From Pseudomonas sp. HR96 (GTDB taxonomy: Bacteria; Pseudomonadota; Gammaproteobacteria; Pseudomonadales; Pseudomonadaceae), in NCBI RefSeq assembly GCF_034059295.1, contig NZ_CP139141.1, forward strand, positions 1,099,001-1,163,000: DNA of 64,000 bases. The letters run 5' to 3'. Positions 60,930-64,000 of this stretch are shown in pieces (position 1 is the stretch's first letter; the number at the start of each line of letters is the position of its first letter). The notes under the pieces were generated by a model that did no database searches, was not told where the DNA came from, and saw only the letters and a program-made list of their open reading frames with translations. Position numbers and translations under genes: made by a program.

Positions 60930-60937
60930 AGCATACT
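60909..60937 (+). promoter_or_regulatory. Sigma-70 promoter of the isc operon
   Basis: TTGACT (60909-60914) and CATACT (60932-60937) are separated by 17 bp. The -35 and spacer overlap the IscR site. The start of transcription should fall near 60944, about 34 bases before iscR. Confidence 0.75.
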
Positions 60938-60977
60938 TGCGTCATGTCCTCACTCCCGCAAAACCGTGGTAATAGCC

Positions 60978-61475
60978 ATGCGACTGACTACTAAAGGCCG
61001 ATACGCCGTGACCGCCATGCTCGATCTGGCGTTGCATGCGCAGCATGGGCCAGTCTCGTTGGCCGACATCTCCGAGCGCCAAGGTATCTCCCTGTCCTAT
61101 CTCGAGCAGCTGTTTGCCAAGCTTCGTCGCGGCAACCTGGTGTCCAGTGTGCGTGGGCCAGGTGGTGGCTACCAGTTGTCCCGCGACATGCAGGGCATCC
61201 AGGTGGCCCAGGTGATCGACGCCGTCAACGAGTCGGTCGACGCCACCAAGTGCCAGGGGCTGGGTGATTGCCATGCCGGCGACACCTGCCTGACCCACCA
61301 CCTGTGGTGCGACCTGAGCGACCAGATTCACGAATTTTTAAGTGGCATCAGCTTGGCCGATCTTGTGACTCGCCGTGAGGTGCAAGAGGTAGCCCAGCGT
61401 CAGGATCTGCGGCGGTGCAACAGCGCTGGCAAGACGCACTTCCTGGGCAAGATCGAAACGTCCGCTGTCGAGTAA
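60978..61475 (+). CDS. iscR: Iron-sulfur cluster regulator IscR (Rrf2 family)
   Basis: Senses Fe-S status and represses its own operon in the cluster-bound state. The product has 165 residues: an N-terminal winged helix ([20 protein letters not shown] to [15 protein letters not shown], quoted in parts) and the cluster site with three Cys and a His in [21 protein letters not shown] 60978 is chosen as family start; the frame opens 23 codons upstream. It is the first gene of iscRSUA-hscB, 56 bases before iscS. Confidence 0.96.
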   Translation: MRLTTKGRYAVTAMLDLALHAQHGPVSLADISERQGISLSYLEQLFAKLRRGNLVSSVRGPGGGYQLSRDMQGIQVAQVIDAVNESVDATKCQGLGDCHAGDTCLTHHLWCDLSDQIHEFLSGISLADLVTRREVQEVAQRQDLRRCNSAGKTHFLGKIETSAVE

Positions 61476-61531
61476 CCGCCGTCCAGAGAGTGGCTCGTCA
61501 GCCTGATGGGACCTGATTAGGAGAATTTCAA

Positions 61532-62746
61532 ATGAAGTTGCCGATTTACCTCGATTACTCCGCTACCACGCCGGTAGACCCGCGCGTTGCGCAAAAAATG
61601 AGCGAATGCCTGCTGGTCGACGGAAACTTCGGCAACCCGGCCTCGCGTTCCCACGTCTTTGGCTGGAAGGCCGAAGAGTCGGTGGAAAACGCTCGCCGCC
61701 AGGTCGCTGACCTGGTCAACGCCGACCCGCGTGAAATCGTCTGGACCAGCGGTGCCACCGAGTCCGACAACCTCGCCATCAAGGGCGTTGCGCACTTCTA
61801 TGCGAACAAGGGCAAGCACCTGATCACCACCAAGATCGAGCACAAGGCGGTCCTCGACACCATGCGTCAACTGGAGCGTGAAGGCTTCGAGGTGACCTAC
61901 CTCGAGCCCCGCGAAGATGGCTTGGTGACCCCTGAGATGATCGAAGCTGTGCTGCGCGACGACACCATCCTGGTCTCGGTGATGCACGTGAACAACGAAA
62001 TCGGCACGGTCAACGACATCGCTGCCATTGGCGAGCTGACCCGCTCGCGCGGCATCCTGTTCCACGTCGACGCCGCTCAGTCCACGGGCAAGGTGGAGAT
62101 CGACCTGGCCCAGCTCAAGGTCGACCTGATGTCGTTCTCGGCCCACAAGACCTACGGCCCCAAAGGTATCGGCGCGCTGTACGTCAGCCGCAAGCCGCGG
62201 GTGCGTCTGGAAGCGGCCATGCACGGCGGCGGTCATGAGCGTGGCATGCGCTCGGGTACCCTGGCTACCCACCAGATCGTCGGCATGGGTGAGGCCTTTC
62301 GCGTGGCCAAGCAGGACATGGTCGCCGAAAACGCGCGCATCAAGGCCTTGAGCGACCGCTTCTTCCAGCAGGTCGAAGGCCTCGAAGAGCTGTACGTCAA
62401 CGGCAGCCTGAGCGCTCGCGTCCCGCACAACCTGAATTTGTCATTCAACTATGTCGAAGGCGAGTCGCTGATCATGGCGCTCAAGGACCTGGCCGTTTCC
62501 TCCGGCTCGGCCTGCACCTCGGCTTCGCTGGAGCCTTCGTACGTGCTGCGCGCCCTGGGCCGCAACGACGAACTGGCACACAGCTCCATCCGCTTCACAT
62601 TCGGCCGCTTCACCACCGAAGAAGAAGTGGACTACGCCGCGCAGAAGGTCTGCGAAGCGGTCACCAAGCTGCGCGCTCTGTCGCCGCTGTGGGACATGTA
62701 CAAAGACGGTGTCGACATCTCGAAGATCGAGTGGGCGGCGCACTAA
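61532..62746 (+). CDS. iscS: Cysteine desulfurase IscS
   Basis: A PLP enzyme that takes sulfur from cysteine for Fe-S cluster and thio-tRNA synthesis. The product has 404 residues. The Schiff-base Lys lies in [14 protein letters not shown], the active Cys loop in [17 protein letters not shown], and the N-terminus is [23 protein letters not shown] lies just upstream of ATG. It is followed by iscU after 53 bases. Confidence 0.97.
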   Translation: MKLPIYLDYSATTPVDPRVAQKMSECLLVDGNFGNPASRSHVFGWKAEESVENARRQVADLVNADPREIVWTSGATESDNLAIKGVAHFYANKGKHLITTKIEHKAVLDTMRQLEREGFEVTYLEPREDGLVTPEMIEAVLRDDTILVSVMHVNNEIGTVNDIAAIGELTRSRGILFHVDAAQSTGKVEIDLAQLKVDLMSFSAHKTYGPKGIGALYVSRKPRVRLEAAMHGGGHERGMRSGTLATHQIVGMGEAFRVAKQDMVAENARIKALSDRFFQQVEGLEELYVNGSLSARVPHNLNLSFNYVEGESLIMALKDLAVSSGSACTSASLEPSYVLRALGRNDELAHSSIRFTFGRFTTEEEVDYAAQKVCEAVTKLRALSPLWDMYKDGVDISKIEWAAH

Positions 62747-62799
62747 GCAGTCGCCACCTAGAGCGACTTCCCTGATGAGTTTCAGTAAGGATCAATATC

Positions 62800-63186
62800 A
62801 TGGCTTACAGTGAAAAGGTCATCGACCACTACGAGAATCCGCGCAACGTGGGCAAGATGGATGCGCAAGACGCGGACGTCGGCACCGGCATGGTCGGCGC
62901 TCCGGCGTGCGGCGACGTGATGCGTCTGCAGATCCGGGTCAACGAGCAGGGCATCATCGAAGACGCCAAGTTCAAGACCTACGGCTGCGGTTCGGCCATC
63001 GCCTCCAGCTCCCTGGCCACCGAGTGGATGAAGGGCAAGAGCCTGGATGAGGCCGTGACCATCAGCAACACCCAGCTGGCCGAAGAACTGGCCCTGCCGC
63101 CGGTCAAGATCCACTGCTCGGTGCTCGCCGAGGACGCCATCAAGGCGGCCGTGCGCGACTACAAGCAGAAGAAAGGTTTGCTCTAA
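62800..63186 (+). CDS. iscU: Fe-S cluster scaffold IscU
   Basis: The scaffold on which [2Fe-2S] and [4Fe-4S] clusters are built, 128 residues. Three cluster Cys are in GAPACGDVMRL, YGCGSAIASSS and KIHCSVLAED. The chaperone-binding LPPVK motif is present, which HscA recognises. It lies between iscS and iscA. Confidence 0.97.
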   Translation: MAYSEKVIDHYENPRNVGKMDAQDADVGTGMVGAPACGDVMRLQIRVNEQGIIEDAKFKTYGCGSAIASSSLATEWMKGKSLDEAVTISNTQLAEELALPPVKIHCSVLAEDAIKAAVRDYKQKKGLL

Positions 63187-63210
63187 CACTGCTGCGCAAG
63201 GAGTTACCCG

Positions 63211-63534
63211 ATGGCTATCAGCATGACAGAAGCCGCTGCCAACCACGTTCGCCGCTCCCTTGAAGGCCGCGGCAAAGGGGATGGCATTCGCCTGGGCGTT
63301 CGCACCACTGGCTGCTCCGGTCTGGCTTATGTGCTCGAATTCGTCGATGAATTCGCCGGTGAAGACGAAGTGTTCGAGAGCCATGGCGTCAAGGTGATCA
63401 TCGATCCCAAGAGCCTGGTGTACCTTGACGGCACCGAGCTGGACTTCGTCCGCGAAGGGTTGAACGAAGGCTTCAAGTTCAACAACCCCAACGTGCGTGG
63501 CGAATGTGGCTGCGGCGAAAGCTTCAACATCTGA
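63211..63534 (+). CDS. iscA: Fe-S carrier protein IscA
   Basis: An A-type carrier that passes Fe-S clusters to apoproteins, 107 residues. The three conserved Cys are in TTGCSGLAY and the C-terminal [17 protein letters not shown] lies ahead of ATG. hscB follows after 8 bases. Confidence 0.97.
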   Translation: MAISMTEAAANHVRRSLEGRGKGDGIRLGVRTTGCSGLAYVLEFVDEFAGEDEVFESHGVKVIIDPKSLVYLDGTELDFVREGLNEGFKFNNPNVRGECGCGESFNI

Positions 63535-63542
63535 GGCCGATC

Positions 63543-64000
63543 GTGGGTACTCCCTGTCATTTCGCCCTGTTTGACCTGCAGCCGAGCTTTCGTCTGGACC
63601 TCGACCAACTGGCCGTTCGCTACCGCGAGCTGGCCCGTGAGGTGCATCCCGATCGCTTTGCCGATGCCTCCGAGCGCGAGCAGCGCATTGCCCTGGAAAA
63701 GTCTGCGGGCCTCAACGAGGCCTACCAGACGCTCAAGTCCGGGGCAAAGCGCGCCCGTTACCTGCTGGCCATTGGCGGCCACGAAGTGCCGCAGGAAGTC
63801 ACGGTGCATGATCCGGACTTCCTGCTGCAGCAGATGCAGTGGCGCGAGGAGCTTGAAGAGTTGCAGGACGAAGCCGACCTGCCGGGTGTTGCTACCTTCA
63901 AGCGCCGCTTGAAGACGGCCCACGCCGAGCTGGACGAAAGCTTCGCCGCTTGCTGGAACGACCCGCAACAGCGCGAGCAGGCCGAGCGCCTGATGAGGCG
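63543..64000 (+). CDS. hscB: Fe-S biogenesis co-chaperone HscB (3' end outside window)
   Basis: A J-domain protein that delivers IscU to the HscA chaperone. The visible 152 codons start at GTG 63543 ([15 protein letters not shown]), with the HPD motif of the J domain in [12 protein letters not shown] (near residue 37) and the C-terminal helical domain beginning around residue 85. No stop occurs before the window end. The start is GTG, 8 bases after iscA. Confidence 0.93.
   Translation, partial: MGTPCHFALFDLQPSFRLDLDQLAVRYRELAREVHPDRFADASEREQRIALEKSAGLNEAYQTLKSGAKRARYLLAIGGHEVPQEVTVHDPDFLLQQMQWREELEELQDEADLPGVATFKRRLKTAHAELDESFAACWNDPQQREQAERLMR

Overview
The window is chromosomal DNA of a Pseudomonas, most likely of the P. 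putida group. The evidence is high GC with dense short-spaced operons, an Entner-Doudoroff glucose locus (gtsABCD-oprB, hexR/zwf-pgl-eda), a cyoABCDE-alaC block, and the queA-tgt-yajC-secD-secF ... suhB-trmJ-cysE-iscRSUA-hscB order known from that group. No prophage, IS element, integrase or CRISPR array was seen.

Layout. 1-5145: most of a very large toxin-like protein gene. 5280-15049: glucose uptake (GtsA binding protein, GtsB/GtsC permeases, GtsD ATPase, OprB porin), the HexR repressor read on the minus strand, and divergent zwf-pgl-eda that takes glucose 6-phosphate to pyruvate and glyceraldehyde 3-phosphate. 15143-19623: small stress-type proteins, a membrane diguanylate cyclase and an OprD-family porin. 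19799-24018: a two-gene RND efflux system. 24328-26376: a small membrane protein, CheV and DsbB. 26943-31744: cytochrome bo3 oxidase with heme O synthase. 32024-34457: alanine transaminase and a REC-EAL phosphodiesterase. 34493-40532: hypothetical proteins, a LemA/TPM operon, a PAP2 phosphatase, an alpha/beta hydrolase and ThiM. 41091-44185: an unusual pair made of a small membrane protein and a patatin-like lipase whose catalytic domain is interrupted by a membrane domain. 44225-49156: a cupin and a three-subunit gluconate-dehydrogenase-type oxidoreductase. 49216-51576: a metal-type two-component system and a DUF2790 protein. 51816-51900: tRNA-Leu(CAA). 52009-57428: queuosine genes and the Sec accessory genes. 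57553-64000: glycine-zipper protein, SuhB, TrmJ, CysE and the isc operon, cut by the window end inside hscB.

Regulation readable from sequence: A-rich Crc/Hfq-type motifs just before gtsA and oprB, a HexR-like dyad between hexR and zwf, a RegA/RoxR-type box abutting a good promoter about 400 nt before cyoA, a sigma-54-like promoter before the DUF2383 gene, and a near-consensus IscR type 1 site overlapping the iscR promoter.

The least ordinary items are the interrupted patatin and its membrane partner (41091-44185), the giant toxin-like gene next to the glucose operon, and a perfect 38-bp palindrome between that gene and gtsA. Functional assignments rest on recognised motifs and family knowledge; no database search was run.
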